64,000 bases of DNA from Mediannikoviicoccus sp037890055 (lineage in GTDB: Bacteria > Bacillota > Clostridia > Tissierellales > Peptoniphilaceae): assembly GCA_037890055.1 (NCBI GenBank), contig JBBKBD010000004.1. One strand, written 5' to 3'. Position 1 is the stretch's first letter. Each line of letters starts with the position of its first letter. This document shows, one piece after another, positions 1 to 9,595 of the stretch. Under the pieces are notes generated by a model that was not told the DNA's origin, searched no databases, and worked only from the letters and a program-made list of their open reading frames with translations. Position numbers and translations under genes: made by a program.

Positions 1-1365
1 TTAGACCATCTCTTCAGGTTTCATAAGTTTATCAAATTCTTCTTCCGTAAGAATTTTTAATTCAAGGGCAGCTTCTCTTAAAGAAATATTTTTTTCATGG
101 GCATACTTTGCAATCTTTGCACCATTTTCATATCCAATATATGGATTAAGTGCAGTTACAAGCATTAGTGAGTTATCTAAATATTCTTTTATTTTTTCTT
201 CGTTTGGTTTAATTCCCCTTAGACAATTGTCTGTAAAAGACTTAAGGCCGTCGGTTAAAAGCCTTGTGGACTGTAGGAAATCATAAATTATTACTGGCAT
301 ATAAACATTTAACTGGAAGTTTCCTTGGGATCCGGCAAATGAAACCGTGGTGTTGTTGCCCATAACTTGAGCCACAACCATTGTAATTGCCTCAGCTTGC
401 GTTGGGTTGACCTTGCCCGGCATTATTGAAGACCCTGGTTCATTGGCAGGTATTAATAGCTCACCAATTCCACATCTTGGTCCCGATGCTAAAAATCTTA
501 CATCATTTGCAATCTTTAAAATATTTGTTGCAAGGGTATTAAGTGCAGCGTGGCAATTTACCAGCTCGTCCTTTGATGAAAGGGAGTGAAATTTATTTTC
601 CGCAGGCACAAATTCGAAACCTGTAAATGAACTAATTTCACTACATACCTTCTCGTCATACCCTTCTGGGGCGTTTAGCCCAGTTCCCACAGCTGTTCCA
701 CCAATTGCAAGAGCAAGTAGATGCTTTGAAGACTCTTCAATGTAGTCATAGCACTTTTCAAGCATATTTGACCATGCGGATATCTCTTGTCCTAGGGAAA
801 TGGGAGTTGCATCTTGAAGATGGGTTCTTCCTACCTTTATTATATTTGCGTAGTCAATTGAAAGACCATAGAGCACGTCGAGAGTTTTCTTTATCTGAGG
901 TAAAAGTTTTGTGTGAACCTCTCTATAGGCTGCAATATGCATTGCGGTAGGGAAGGTGTCATTTGAAGACTGTGACTTGTTCACGTCGTCATTTGGATGA
1001 AGCAGGTCACTTCCGTAAATTTCGTTTCCTCTGTGGGCTACAACTTCATTTACATTCATGTTGCTTTGAGTTCCGCTTCCTGTTTGCCACAGGGCAAGGG
1101 GAAACTCATCCTTAAGACCACCTTCAAGTATTTCATCACATACCTTTACGATTAAATCTCTCTTTTCTTCAGAAAGTATTCCAAGGCAACAGTTCACCTT
1201 TGCACAGGAGCGTTTAACAACTGCAAGAGAGTGGATAATCTCTACAGGCATTTTCTCTGTTCCAATTTTAAAGTTTTGAAAAGATCTTTGTGTTTGCGCT
1301 CCCCAGTAGTGCTCTACGGGAACTTCTAATTCACCAATACTATCATGCTCAATTCTAGTTTTCAA
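1..1365 (-). CDS. fumC: Class II fumarate hydratase
   Basis: Interconverts fumarate and L-malate in the cytoplasm. The 454-residue length is typical of the oxygen-stable, iron-free class II enzyme. The superfamily signature GSSIMPGKVNP is seen near residue 315, with SSNDTFPTA around 134 and the TGSGTQSNMNVNEV loop near 96. The start is TTG at 1365-1363 (MKTRIEHD), with AGGAG about 5 nt upstream; no ATG fits the conserved N-terminus. It lies 12 nt downstream of mgtE on the same strand and may be read through from it. With pyruvate carboxylase elsewhere in the window it fits a reductive or anaplerotic C4-acid branch (inference). Family assignment is firm. Confidence 0.96.
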   Translation of the reverse strand: MKTRIEHDSIGELEVPVEHYWGAQTQRSFQNFKIGTEKMPVEIIHSLAVVKRSCAKVNCCLGILSEEKRDLIVKVCDEILEGGLKDEFPLALWQTGSGTQSNMNVNEVVAHRGNEIYGSDLLHPNDDVNKSQSSNDTFPTAMHIAAYREVHTKLLPQIKKTLDVLYGLSIDYANIIKVGRTHLQDATPISLGQEISAWSNMLEKCYDYIEESSKHLLALAIGGTAVGTGLNAPEGYDEKVCSEISSFTGFEFVPAENKFHSLSSKDELVNCHAALNTLATNILKIANDVRFLASGPRCGIGELLIPANEPGSSIMPGKVNPTQAEAITMVVAQVMGNNTTVSFAGSQGNFQLNVYMPVIIYDFLQSTRLLTDGLKSFTDNCLRGIKPNEEKIKEYLDNSLMLVTALNPYIGYENGAKIAKYAHEKNISLREAALELKILTEEEFDKLMKPEEMV

Positions 1366-1377
1366 TTTTAACTCCTT

Positions 1378-2733
1378 TTAAAATGGTAAAATCATCATGG
1401 CTATTCTTAAGTATACAAGAATAGCAAGTGCATCGACTATTGTTGTTATTAGTGGACTTGCCATTACGGCAGGGTCAGCGCCAAGACTTTCAGCTACAAC
1501 TGGAAGTATGGAGCCAGTAACCTTAGCTAATAAAACTGTTACTGAAACTGTAAGGGAAACTACAAGTGAAACTTGGAAGCCAACCTTATCAAAGTACATA
1601 AGCTTTAAGAAGTTGAAAAATGCAAGGGTAAGCCCTGCAAGAACTGCAACTCTAGCTTCTTTCCAAATAACATATGCCAAGTCTTTAAGCTCGATTTCCT
1701 TTAATGATAGAGAACGTATTATTGTTGAAGCTGACTGACTTCCAGCGTTACCACCAGTATCTGTAATCATAGGTAAAAACGCTGCAAGAACCACATATCT
1801 TTCCAAGGTCTTTTCATAATTCATAAGAATTAATGAAGTGAAAGTTGAAGAGATAAGTAGAATAAGTAGCCATGGAAATCTGTTTTTCCAAATCTCAAAA
1901 ACTGAAAGCTGCTTATAAGGCTTAACAGTTGGAGTTATCGCAGACATGATGTCCATATCTTCTGTCATTTCTTCTTCTATAATATCTAGTACGTCGTCAA
2001 CTGTAATAATACCAACAAGTCTGTTTTCGTTGTCCACCACCGGCATGTTGGTGAAGTCGTACTTCGTAAATAGCCTTGCTACATCTTCTCTGTCCTCGAT
2101 GGTGTTAACAGAGATAACATCGTGGTTCATAACAGAAGATATAGGTGAATCTGAATCAGAAAGCACCAAGTCTGCCAGTGACACTTCACCAATTAAGTGT
2201 CTTGTATCGTCAATGATGTAAATAATATCGATAGTTTCCTTATTGGCACCTGTCTTTTTAAGTTGTTGAATAACTTCTGAAACAGTGTGACCAGCCTTTG
2301 TCGCCGCATACTCTATAGTCATTATTGACCCAGCAGAATCTTTAGGGTAATTTAACATGGTGTTAATTACCTTTCTGTGGTCAGGGCTTGTAAACTTTAA
2401 GACTTTCTTAACAAGATTTGAAGGTAGTTCCTCTATAATATCCACCTTGTCATCGGTTCTTAAACCGTTGATTATCTCTTTTAAATCTTCATCAGAAAAA
2501 CCTTCAATAAGAAGTTTTTGCTGTTCAATATCCATTTCGGCAAACACTAGTGCAGCTGTATCCTTGGATAAGAGATTAAAGCAAATAGTTAAATCAGTTT
2601 GAGAAAGGTCATTAAAAAATTCAGCAATATCGTAAATATTAAGAGAATTTAAAATGGTTTTAGCCTCTTTAAGATTTTTTTCCTCTAAAGATTCCCTAAG
2701 TCTTAATTCAAGAATTTCTAAGGTTTTTTCCAT
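1378..2733 (-). CDS. mgtE: Magnesium channel/transporter MgtE
   Basis: Mg2+-gated magnesium channel of the cytoplasmic membrane. The 451 residues match MgtE: an N-terminal helical MgtE_N domain (about 1-130), a CBS pair (about 135-255, including VVDNENRLVGIITVDDVLDII) and a C-terminal membrane domain of about five helices (280-451) carrying FLPMITDTGGNAGSQSASTIIR, the family's pore motif. The ATG start at 2733 has AAGGAGG just upstream. Its leader contains an M-box riboswitch and terminator, so transcription should fall when intracellular Mg2+ is high; the family's CBS domains add protein-level gating. Strong assignment. Confidence 0.96.
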   Translation of the reverse strand: MEKTLEILELRLRESLEEKNLKEAKTILNSLNIYDIAEFFNDLSQTDLTICFNLLSKDTAALVFAEMDIEQQKLLIEGFSDEDLKEIINGLRTDDKVDIIEELPSNLVKKVLKFTSPDHRKVINTMLNYPKDSAGSIMTIEYAATKAGHTVSEVIQQLKKTGANKETIDIIYIIDDTRHLIGEVSLADLVLSDSDSPISSVMNHDVISVNTIEDREDVARLFTKYDFTNMPVVDNENRLVGIITVDDVLDIIEEEMTEDMDIMSAITPTVKPYKQLSVFEIWKNRFPWLLILLISSTFTSLILMNYEKTLERYVVLAAFLPMITDTGGNAGSQSASTIIRSLSLKEIELKDLAYVIWKEARVAVLAGLTLAFFNFLKLMYFDKVGFQVSLVVSLTVSVTVLLAKVTGSILPVVAESLGADPAVMASPLITTIVDALAILVYLRIAMMILPF

Positions 2734-2754
2734 AATTCAACCTCCTTATAAATG

Positions 2755-2786
2755 AAAAATCCCACAGATGAAATGATCATTGTGGG
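2755..2786 (-). terminator. Riboswitch-controlled terminator upstream of mgtE
   Basis: On the minus strand a stem formed by CCCACAATGA and TCATCTGTGGG is followed by a T-run (complement of AAAAAT at 2755-2760). It lies directly after the M-box aptamer and before the mgtE ribosome site, as expected for the expression platform. Confidence 0.85.
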
Positions 2787-2945
2787 TAATTAGAAACCGT
2801 GTGAGCTTTAGCTTCATAGGGCGTTGAAATTACATAAACTACACCTTCGTACGATATAGCCTGTTAACCGGCGCATAATGTCTCCATCACTTTGCGGCAG
2901 TAATCCATATCCCTAAGTTAGCCTTACCTATCGGACCATCTATTT
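2787..2945 (-). promoter_or_regulatory. M-box (ykoK-type) Mg2+ riboswitch
   Basis: The minus-strand leader of mgtE carries M-box landmarks in order: GATAGGTAAGGCTAAC at its 5' end (compare GTTAGGTGAGGCTCC of ykoK), GGATATGGATTACTGCCGC in the middle (compare GATACGCTGCTGCC) and GAAGCTAAAGCTC at the 3' end (compare TGCTAAAGCTC). A terminator follows. This class senses Mg2+ and stops transcription when Mg2+ is plentiful. Boundaries are approximate because the fold was read by eye. Confidence 0.9.
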
Positions 2946-2948
2946 TTT

Positions 2949-2977
2949 ATGGTATCTTATAGAAATGTAATTGTCAA
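2949..2977 (-). promoter_or_regulatory. Sigma-A promoter for the M-box/mgtE transcript
   Basis: Minus strand: TTGACA (2977-2972), 17-nt spacer, TACCAT (2954-2949). The -35 is consensus and the -10 matches four of six positions. It would start transcription a few bases before the M-box. Confidence 0.6.
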
Positions 2978-3062
2978 CAAAGGAGAGGTTAAACTGGCGA
3001 GGCATATGAGAGCAAGTTTTCAAAATGGGTATGTTATAGATAATAAAAGATAGGAGGATGTT

Positions 3063-3233
3063 ATGGACAAGAGAGATTTGAACAAAGTAAAAAATGAACA
3101 TGAAGAAAAAACACTTCCCACAAAAGAAGACGAAGAAAATATAAAAAAAGGCAGAGAAGAGCTTGAAAAAGCTAAAGCGAGAATGGAAATATTAAGAGAC
3201 ACTCAAGATATTACTCAAAACTTTAATAGATAA
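3063..3233 (+). CDS. Small highly charged hypothetical protein (56 aa)
   Basis: An ATG-started 56-codon frame with a strong AGGAGG six bases upstream (3052-3057), ending TAA just before a terminator. The product starts MDKRDLNKVKNEHEEK, is rich in Lys/Glu and has no hydrophobic segment, so a soluble, probably helical or coiled-coil protein. It lies between the divergent mgtE leader and the convergent CWB2 gene, with its own ribosome site and terminator. I do not recognise a family. Confidence 0.6.
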   Translation: MDKRDLNKVKNEHEEKTLPTKEDEENIKKGREELEKAKARMEILRDTQDITQNFNR

Positions 3234-3239
3234 ATTAAA

Positions 3240-3266
3240 AGGGAGTCACATGAACTCCCTTTTTTA
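3240..3266. terminator. Bidirectional intrinsic terminator
   Basis: GGGAGT and ACTCCC arms around TCACATGA, with a T-run on the plus side (TTTTTTATTTATT) and an A-run (AAAA) before it. It separates the small + strand gene from the convergent CWB2 gene. Confidence 0.75.
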
Positions 3267-3267
3267 T

Positions 3268-4503
3268 TTATTTTTCTGCTCTTCTCCAACCAGCTTTTTG
3301 TGCTTCTCTCTCAGTTTTAAACCATCTTTCTCCCCTTCGAGGGTTTATTCCTGTACGGTTATAAGAAGCTTGTCCTGGAACGTGATATATCTTTCCTCTT
3401 TTAGTTATATTTCCCTTTATTAATCCTTTTCCATTTGAGTCAACCCATAACTTATCTAAGTCCATTGGAACGCCAGAAGGATTAGTTACGATTATATTAT
3501 CCTTAGGCTTTTCAGTTGGTTCAACTGGTTTAGCGGGTTCTGTAGGTTCTACAAAAGGTTTACCAGTAACAAGTTCTTGGTAAACTGAATTAGGAACAGA
3601 ACCTTCGCCACCAATAACGATAACTTTTTCTATTTCATTATTTTCAATATAGCTAACTAGGTTTTTAGAAACAGCCTTACCTCTATTAAGAACTATAGGT
3701 GCATCTAAAGCCTTAGAAGCGGACACTGCAGAAAGGGCATCAGGATAATCATCGCCATTTACAACAATTAAAGTTTTAGGTTTAACTCCCAAAAATTCTT
3801 CATAGTTTTTTGCTATTTCAATAGAAGTATCAACTCTGTCATTTCCTTTAAATCTCTTTAAGATTTCTCCATCATACTTAACAGATTTTCCTCCACCTAC
3901 AATATAATCAGGTTTTATATCGTTTGAGAAAGGAAGTAATAAAGTCAATTTTGCATTTTCAGAGCCGAATCTTCCAATAAAAGGAGCGGATGCTAATGCA
4001 TCTGGGAACTCGAAACCATCTACTGCAGCGATGTGGTGTTCTTCAGTTCCTGCAAGAGCAAGACGTTCACGACCTATTTCCTTAGCGGTTTCAAATCTAT
4101 TCTTACCAGAAAGCCTTTTTACAGAAGCTATTTCAGATAATTTAGCTTCAACTTCAGGTTTTACAGTTTCTGCACCACCTAAAAGATAAATCTTTTCGGC
4201 GCCAAGTCTACTTATTTCGTTTTTAACATCTTCTGGAAGTGCCTTTGAAGAAGTTAAAAGCAAAGGAGCATTAAGTTGAGCTGATAGAGTACCACCAACT
4301 AGTGCATCGGCAAAGCCTTCTCCAGAAGCCACAACAACTTCTTTGCTACTTTCGTAGTAAGCCTTTGATACAGCAACGGAAGTAGAGTATCTGTTGGTAC
4401 CAGATAATCTTTTTACTTCAGGTTGAGTAGCTGCTTCAGAAATACTAAAACTACTTAGAACTAATGAAGTTCCTAATAATACACTAAAAATTTTCTTTTT
4501 CAT
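3268..4503 (-). CDS. Secreted CWB2-repeat cell-wall protein with C-terminal sunset-type domain
   Basis: Predicted surface protein of 411 residues. The ATG at 4503 is chosen because GGAGG lies 7 nt upstream and a signal peptide follows directly (MKKKIFSVLL..., cleavage likely after SEA); an in-frame ATG four codons earlier lacks such a site. Three cell-wall-binding type 2 repeats (Pfam CWB2) start at KRLSGTNRYSTS, KRLSGKNRFETA and KRFKGNDRVDTS. A PTEPAKPVEPTEKP linker then leads to a C-terminal domain with GNITKRGKIYHVPGQ and GERWFKTEREAQKAGW, resembling the sunset domain of extracellular nucleases, though no nuclease domain is present. In known proteins CWB2 binds secondary wall polymers non-covalently. 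Role beyond wall attachment unknown. Confidence 0.85.
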   Translation of the reverse strand: MKKKIFSVLLGTSLVLSSFSISEAATQPEVKRLSGTNRYSTSVAVSKAYYESSKEVVVASGEGFADALVGGTLSAQLNAPLLLTSSKALPEDVKNEISRLGAEKIYLLGGAETVKPEVEAKLSEIASVKRLSGKNRFETAKEIGRERLALAGTEEHHIAAVDGFEFPDALASAPFIGRFGSENAKLTLLLPFSNDIKPDYIVGGGKSVKYDGEILKRFKGNDRVDTSIEIAKNYEEFLGVKPKTLIVVNGDDYPDALSAVSASKALDAPIVLNRGKAVSKNLVSYIENNEIEKVIVIGGEGSVPNSVYQELVTGKPFVEPTEPAKPVEPTEKPKDNIIVTNPSGVPMDLDKLWVDSNGKGLIKGNITKRGKIYHVPGQASYNRTGINPRRGERWFKTEREAQKAGWRRAEK

Positions 4504-4647
4504 ATTATCCTCCATCTTTGTTTTACTAGATTATACCATGAAAACAAATATTTTTTTATGGTGGCTAATAAATCATCCAAATAATTGTGATTTTTGCCGT
4601 CATTAATAAAAATATCGTCCAAATCACCTTGATGATAAAAAATAAAT

Positions 4648-4676
4648 TTGACTGTATAATATTTAAGAATTAGAAT
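4648..4676 (+). promoter_or_regulatory. Sigma-A promoter for brnQ
   Basis: TTGACT (4648-4653), 17-nt spacer, TAGAAT (4671-4676); five of six matches in each box. About 57 nt precede the brnQ ATG. The rest of the 4504-4733 gap is AT-rich with no other feature I can support. Confidence 0.65.
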
Positions 4677-4733
4677 TAGACTAAGTATTATTTTACAAAC
4701 GCAAACAAAACTAAAAATTAAAGGAGGGATATT

Positions 4734-6020
4734 ATGAACAAAAAATTTAAAGATATAATAATCGTGGGGTTTGCGCTTTTTGCAATATTCTTTGGCGCAG
4801 GGAATTTAATCTTCCCTCCATATCTAGGTGTGCTATCGGGAAGTGGATACAAGAAGGCAATGTTTGGATTTTTATTGACAGACCCAGTGCTACCTATACT
4901 TGGTGTAATTATAACTGCAAAGCTTGGTGGAAGAGCGGATGACCTTGGTAAGAGAGTTGGACCTACTTTTTCTAAAATTCTTGGTACAGTTACCATACTT
5001 ACCATAGGGCCACTGTTTGCAATTCCAAGAACCGCAGCAACAACCCACGAGGTATTTGTTTCTAAAGTTTTTCCAAGTGTACCCCATTGGATAACTGCAA
5101 TTATATTCTTTACATTAACTGCTATCTTTGTATTTAATGAATCTGGGGTAATTGATAAAATTGGAAAATACTTAACGCCAGGGCTTGTGATTATACTTTT
5201 TATAATAATAATCAAATGTATTATAAGTCCTATTGGAGCTATGGATCCTCCGGAGACGGATGGGGTTTTCTTAAAGGGTTTTGCTGAAGGATATCAAACA
5301 ATGGATGCACTTGGTGCGGCGCTTATGTCGGGTATAGTTGTATCGGATCTTTTAAGAAGAGGATATGAAAACGACACTGAAAGATATAAAGTAGTTAAGA
5401 AGGTGGGCTTTGTTGCGTTTTTACTTCTTGCAAGTATATATGGTGGTCTTATTTATGTTGGATCAACCGCTTCAAAGTTATACACCATGGAAAATACAAG
5501 GGTTGATATACTACTTGGCACAGTGAATAATGTATTAGGACCTAAGGGTAAGGTTGCAATAGGTATTGCGGTGTCCCTTGCATGTTTAACAACATCCGTT
5601 GGACTAAGTGCAACTTCAGGAGACTTCTTTTCTGAAATTACAAATGAAAAATTAGGATACAAAAAGGTTGTACTACTTACTGTAATTGCTTCAGGATTAA
5701 TTTCTCTGGCAGGTGTTGAAGGACTTATTAAAGCGGCAGTTCCAATACTTTCAACCGTATATCCAATTATTATAGTGCTTATTTTAATGGGTATGATTGA
5801 CCAGTATATTAAATATGACATGACCTATAAGGGAGCTGTTCTTGTAACCTTTATTATAAGTTTAATGGAGACTCTATATAGCCATTTCCATATTTTAGAA
5901 AAGCCAGTTGAAACTATAAAGCTATTACCATTTGGCTCCGTTGGTTTTGAATGGATTTTACCCGCTGCAATCGCGGCAATTATATTTGGCACCACTGCTA
6001 GAATAAGAGACAAGAAATAA
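4734..6020 (+). CDS. brnQ: Branched-chain amino acid:cation symporter BrnQ
   Basis: Imports Leu/Ile/Val driven by Na+ or H+ (LIVCS family). The 428-residue, highly hydrophobic protein has about twelve membrane helices and the family N-terminus FALFAIFFGAGNLIFPPYLG, plus the conserved GPLFAIPRTAATTHEV segment near residue 85. ATG with GGAGGG upstream. It is a single-gene unit between its own promoter and a terminator shared with convergent pyc. Confidence 0.95.
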   Translation: MNKKFKDIIIVGFALFAIFFGAGNLIFPPYLGVLSGSGYKKAMFGFLLTDPVLPILGVIITAKLGGRADDLGKRVGPTFSKILGTVTILTIGPLFAIPRTAATTHEVFVSKVFPSVPHWITAIIFFTLTAIFVFNESGVIDKIGKYLTPGLVIILFIIIIKCIISPIGAMDPPETDGVFLKGFAEGYQTMDALGAALMSGIVVSDLLRRGYENDTERYKVVKKVGFVAFLLLASIYGGLIYVGSTASKLYTMENTRVDILLGTVNNVLGPKGKVAIGIAVSLACLTTSVGLSATSGDFFSEITNEKLGYKKVVLLTVIASGLISLAGVEGLIKAAVPILSTVYPIIIVLILMGMIDQYIKYDMTYKGAVLVTFIISLMETLYSHFHILEKPVETIKLLPFGSVGFEWILPAAIAAIIFGTTARIRDKK

Positions 6021-6027
6021 AAAATGA

Positions 6028-6070
6028 GAGAGTATGTTAGAATTAATAATTCTGACACACTCTCTTTTTA
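6028..6070. terminator. Bidirectional terminator between brnQ and pyc
   Basis: Nearly perfect 17-bp stem (6028-6044 with 6048-6064) flanked by TTTTTA on one side and AAAAA on the other, immediately after the convergent brnQ and pyc stops. Confidence 0.85.
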
Positions 6071-9000
6071 TTATTCAAATCTTATTAATAGTTGTCCCGA
6101 TTCAACCATTTCTTTTTCTTCAATTGTAATTGTCTCTATCTTTCCGCTCATTGGTGCAAGGATATCTGTTTCCATCTTCATGGCTTCAATGACCATAAGA
6201 GGTTGTCCCTCTTTTACATCTTGCCCCTCTTGAACAAGAACTTTAACTATGGTTCCTGGAATGCTTGCTCCAATTTCTTTTTTATTTTCAGGGTTTGCCT
6301 TTTGTATGAAGCTGCCTTTAAATTCCTTTTCAGCATGCTTGTCGAATACCTTTATAACCCTTCTGTTTCCATTTACTTCAAAGGCCAGTGAAACATTGCC
6401 CTCTTCGTCTGCATCGGAGATGTCCACAAGTTTTATAATTAAATTCTTTCCTTCTGCAAGTTTGACTTCCCTAGTTTGTCCCAAGTTTATTCCATGGAAG
6501 AATACTTTAGATTCCATTTTTGAAAGTTCACCAAAATCTTTTTTACTTTCAATATAGTCTTCAAAAACCTTTGGGTATAGGGCATATGCAATTAAATCTT
6601 CTTCTGAAGGTTCAAAATTAAATTTATCTTCAAGATATTTTTTATCTTTTTCAAAGTCTTCCGGTTCTAAAAGTTCTCCTGGTCTTACAGTAATAGGTTC
6701 GTCGCCTTTTAAAACTAATTTTTGTAGCTTTTCAGGGAAGCCTCCCAGTGGTTGCCCCATCATTCCCTTAAAGAATGATACTACAGAGTCTGGGAAGTCT
6801 AAACTTTTTCCCTTTTCGTAGATATTTTCAGGGGTTAGATTATTTTGAACCATAAATATGGCAAAGTCTCCAACCATCTTTGATGATGGAGTTACCTTTA
6901 CAATATCTCCCACCATTTGATTTACTTCTCTATACATATCCTTAACTTCTTTGAAGCGATGACCAAGGCCAAAGGATTCCACCTGTGGTTTTAAGTTTGA
7001 GTATTGCCCTCCAGGGATTTCGTATTTATATATTTCAGTTGATCCGGATTTTAAATCCGATTCAAAGTTTTGATAAATTGGTCTAACCACTTCCCAGTAC
7101 TTAGATATATCTTCTGCATAATCCAAATTGATATTGGTCTTTCTTTCGGTGTTTTCAAGCGCCGCCACAACTGAGTTTAGAGCAGGTTGACTTGTTAGGC
7201 CACTCATGGAGTTAAATGCAGTGTCAACAATGTCAACTCCTGCTTCCGTTGCACTAAGAACTGTTGCAACGCCATTGCCTGTGGTGTCGTGGGTATGAAG
7301 GTGAATTGGTATAGACACTTCATCTTTCAAAGCCCTTATAAGTTTTTCTCCCGCATATGGTTTTAAAAGTCCTGACATATCCTTTACGCCGATTATATGG
7401 GCGCCACACCTTTCCAGTTCCTTAGCCAGGTTAACATAGTATGAAAGACTGTACTTGTCCCTCTTTTCATCGAGAATATCCCCCGTATAGCACATGGTTG
7501 CTTCAAGGATTTTGCCTTCTTCTAACACACAGTCCATTGCATATCTCATGCCAGGAATCCAGTTTAGTGAGTCAAACACTCTAAACACATCGATTCCTTC
7601 CTGTGCCGATTTCGAAATAAATTTCTTAACCACATTGTCTGGATAGTTTTTATATCCAACGGTGTTGTTTCCACGAACCAGCATTTGGAACAGTATGTTT
7701 GGAATTTTTTCTCTAAGGATTCTAAGCCTTTCCCAAGGGTCTTCCTTTAAGAACCTATACGAAACGTCAAAGGTTGCCCCTCCCCACATTTCAAGGGAAA
7801 ATAAATCATTCATATACTTTGCAACTGCGGGAGCAATCTTTTCCATGTCCACGGTTCTAACTCTCGTTGCAAGTAGTGACTGGTGGGCGTCTCTAAAAGT
7901 GGTATCTGTAAGCAGTGTATCTTTTTGATTTTTAATCCAAGTTACAAGACCATCTGCGCCTTCCTTATCAAAAATCTGTTTTGTTCCAGGGGTTAATTCT
8001 TCTCCTTCTAAATATGAATAGTCTTTAACGGTATCAAAACTCTTGTTGATTCTATTTTTATTATTAACTACAATGTCGCCAATGTAATTTAATACCTTTA
8101 ACTCCTTGTCGTTTCTTGGAGCTACATCAAATAGCTGAGGGTTTTGCTCTATAAAGCCTGTATTAGTTTCTCCTGACACAAAGTCCTCTGAGTTTAAAAC
8201 GTTTAATAAAAATGCAATATTGGTTTTAACTCCACTGACCTTTAGCTCGCCTAGTGCTCTCTTTGCTTTGTTAACAGTGTCTTTAAATGTTCTTGAAGTG
8301 GTAGTAACCTTAACCAGCAAACTGTCATAGTATGGTGTAATAACTGACCCTACATAGGCGTTACCAACGTCAAGACGAACTCCGAATCCAGACCCTGAAC
8401 GGTACACGTCAATTACTCCAGTGTCTGGGGCAAAGTTATTTGTCGGGTCTTCAGTGGTTATACGACATTGAACGGCGTAGCCCCTTAGGGACACATCTTC
8501 TTGTGAATGTATGTCAATAAGTTCATGTGTTAAACTTTGGCCTTGGGCAATTAATATTTGTGCCTGCACAATGTCAACGCCAGTAACAAGCTCCGTTACG
8601 GTATGTTCAACTTGAACCCTTGGGTTTACCTCTATAAAATAGTGGTTTCCCTTTTCATCCACAAGAAACTCTACAGTACCAGCATTATAATAGTTTACTG
8701 ACTTTGCAATTTTAACGGCGTCAGCACATATTTTTTCTCTTAAGCTCTCATCAAGGGCAAAAGCAGGAGTGTATTCAATTAACTTTTGATGACGTCTTTG
8801 AATTGAACAGTCTCTTTCGTACAGATGAACAATATTTCCCTGTTTGTCTCCAAGTATTTGCACTTCAATATGCTTTGGCTTGCTCAAATACTTTTCAATA
8901 AACATATCGTCAACACCAAAGGCCTTCTTCGCCTCCGACTGTGCAGACTTAAATGCAGGAATAAGTTCTTCTTCATTATTAACGATTCGCATACCACGAC

Positions 9001-9499
9001 CACCACCACCGGCAGCAGCCTTTATCATAACAGGGTATCCCGCTTCCTTTGCAAATTCCAAAGCGTCATTTTTTGTTCTAATAGGCTTGTCCACTCCAGG
9101 GATGGTTGGTACATTTGCCTTCTTTGCAGCAATTTTTGATTTTATTTTATCTCCAAGGGTGTCAAGCACTTCATAACTTGGCCCAATAAAGATGATTCCA
9201 TTGTCTTCGCATCTCTTTGCAAATTCTTTATTCTCTGATAAAAATCCATATCCAGGATGGATTGCATCAACGCCCTTTCTCTTTGCAAGGCTTATGATTT
9301 CGTTCATGTCCAAATAGGCTTCCACAGGATTTTTACCAATTCCTATTTCATAGGACTCGTCGGCCTTGGTTCTAAAAAGAGCGGTATTATCTTGTTCTGA
9401 ATAGATTGCAACGGACTTTATTCCAAGTTCGCTACAGGCCCTAAAGATTCTTACGGCAATTTCGCCTCTATTAGCAACTAAAATTTTTCTTATTTTCAC
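6071..9499 (-). CDS. pyc: Pyruvate carboxylase
   Basis: Biotin-dependent carboxylation of pyruvate to oxaloacetate, ATP-driven. The single 1142-residue chain has the usual order: biotin carboxylase (about 1-450, with the ATP-grasp loop AAAGGGGRGMRIV and EVNPRVQVEHTVTE), carboxyltransferase (about 530-830, TDTTFRDAHQSLLATRVRT), allosteric/tetramerisation region, and C-terminal biotinyl domain with the attachment motif EAMKM. The start is GTG at 9499, with GAGGAAG upstream and the conserved KILVANRGEIAVRI right after. Anaplerotic; with fumarase it may feed a succinate- or amino-acid-forming branch (inference). Confidence 0.97.
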   Translation of the reverse strand: MKIRKILVANRGEIAVRIFRACSELGIKSVAIYSEQDNTALFRTKADESYEIGIGKNPVEAYLDMNEIISLAKRKGVDAIHPGYGFLSENKEFAKRCEDNGIIFIGPSYEVLDTLGDKIKSKIAAKKANVPTIPGVDKPIRTKNDALEFAKEAGYPVMIKAAAGGGGRGMRIVNNEEELIPAFKSAQSEAKKAFGVDDMFIEKYLSKPKHIEVQILGDKQGNIVHLYERDCSIQRRHQKLIEYTPAFALDESLREKICADAVKIAKSVNYYNAGTVEFLVDEKGNHYFIEVNPRVQVEHTVTELVTGVDIVQAQILIAQGQSLTHELIDIHSQEDVSLRGYAVQCRITTEDPTNNFAPDTGVIDVYRSGSGFGVRLDVGNAYVGSVITPYYDSLLVKVTTTSRTFKDTVNKAKRALGELKVSGVKTNIAFLLNVLNSEDFVSGETNTGFIEQNPQLFDVAPRNDKELKVLNYIGDIVVNNKNRINKSFDTVKDYSYLEGEELTPGTKQIFDKEGADGLVTWIKNQKDTLLTDTTFRDAHQSLLATRVRTVDMEKIAPAVAKYMNDLFSLEMWGGATFDVSYRFLKEDPWERLRILREKIPNILFQMLVRGNNTVGYKNYPDNVVKKFISKSAQEGIDVFRVFDSLNWIPGMRYAMDCVLEEGKILEATMCYTGDILDEKRDKYSLSYYVNLAKELERCGAHIIGVKDMSGLLKPYAGEKLIRALKDEVSIPIHLHTHDTTGNGVATVLSATEAGVDIVDTAFNSMSGLTSQPALNSVVAALENTERKTNINLDYAEDISKYWEVVRPIYQNFESDLKSGSTEIYKYEIPGGQYSNLKPQVESFGLGHRFKEVKDMYREVNQMVGDIVKVTPSSKMVGDFAIFMVQNNLTPENIYEKGKSLDFPDSVVSFFKGMMGQPLGGFPEKLQKLVLKGDEPITVRPGELLEPEDFEKDKKYLEDKFNFEPSEEDLIAYALYPKVFEDYIESKKDFGELSKMESKVFFHGINLGQTREVKLAEGKNLIIKLVDISDADEEGNVSLAFEVNGNRRVIKVFDKHAEKEFKGSFIQKANPENKKEIGASIPGTIVKVLVQEGQDVKEGQPLMVIEAMKMETDILAPMSGKIETITIEEKEMVESGQLLIRFE

Positions 9500-9595
9500 A
9501 AATATCTCTTCCTCTTAATTCTTTTTCATGATTATATCACATAATACTCAATAATTTGATAAGATATAGGGGAACATATTATATGGAGGAAGAAA

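Noticed and set aside
407..950. Open frames opposite fumC
   Set aside because: Antisense shadows of a strongly conserved enzyme; no ribosome sites or family features.
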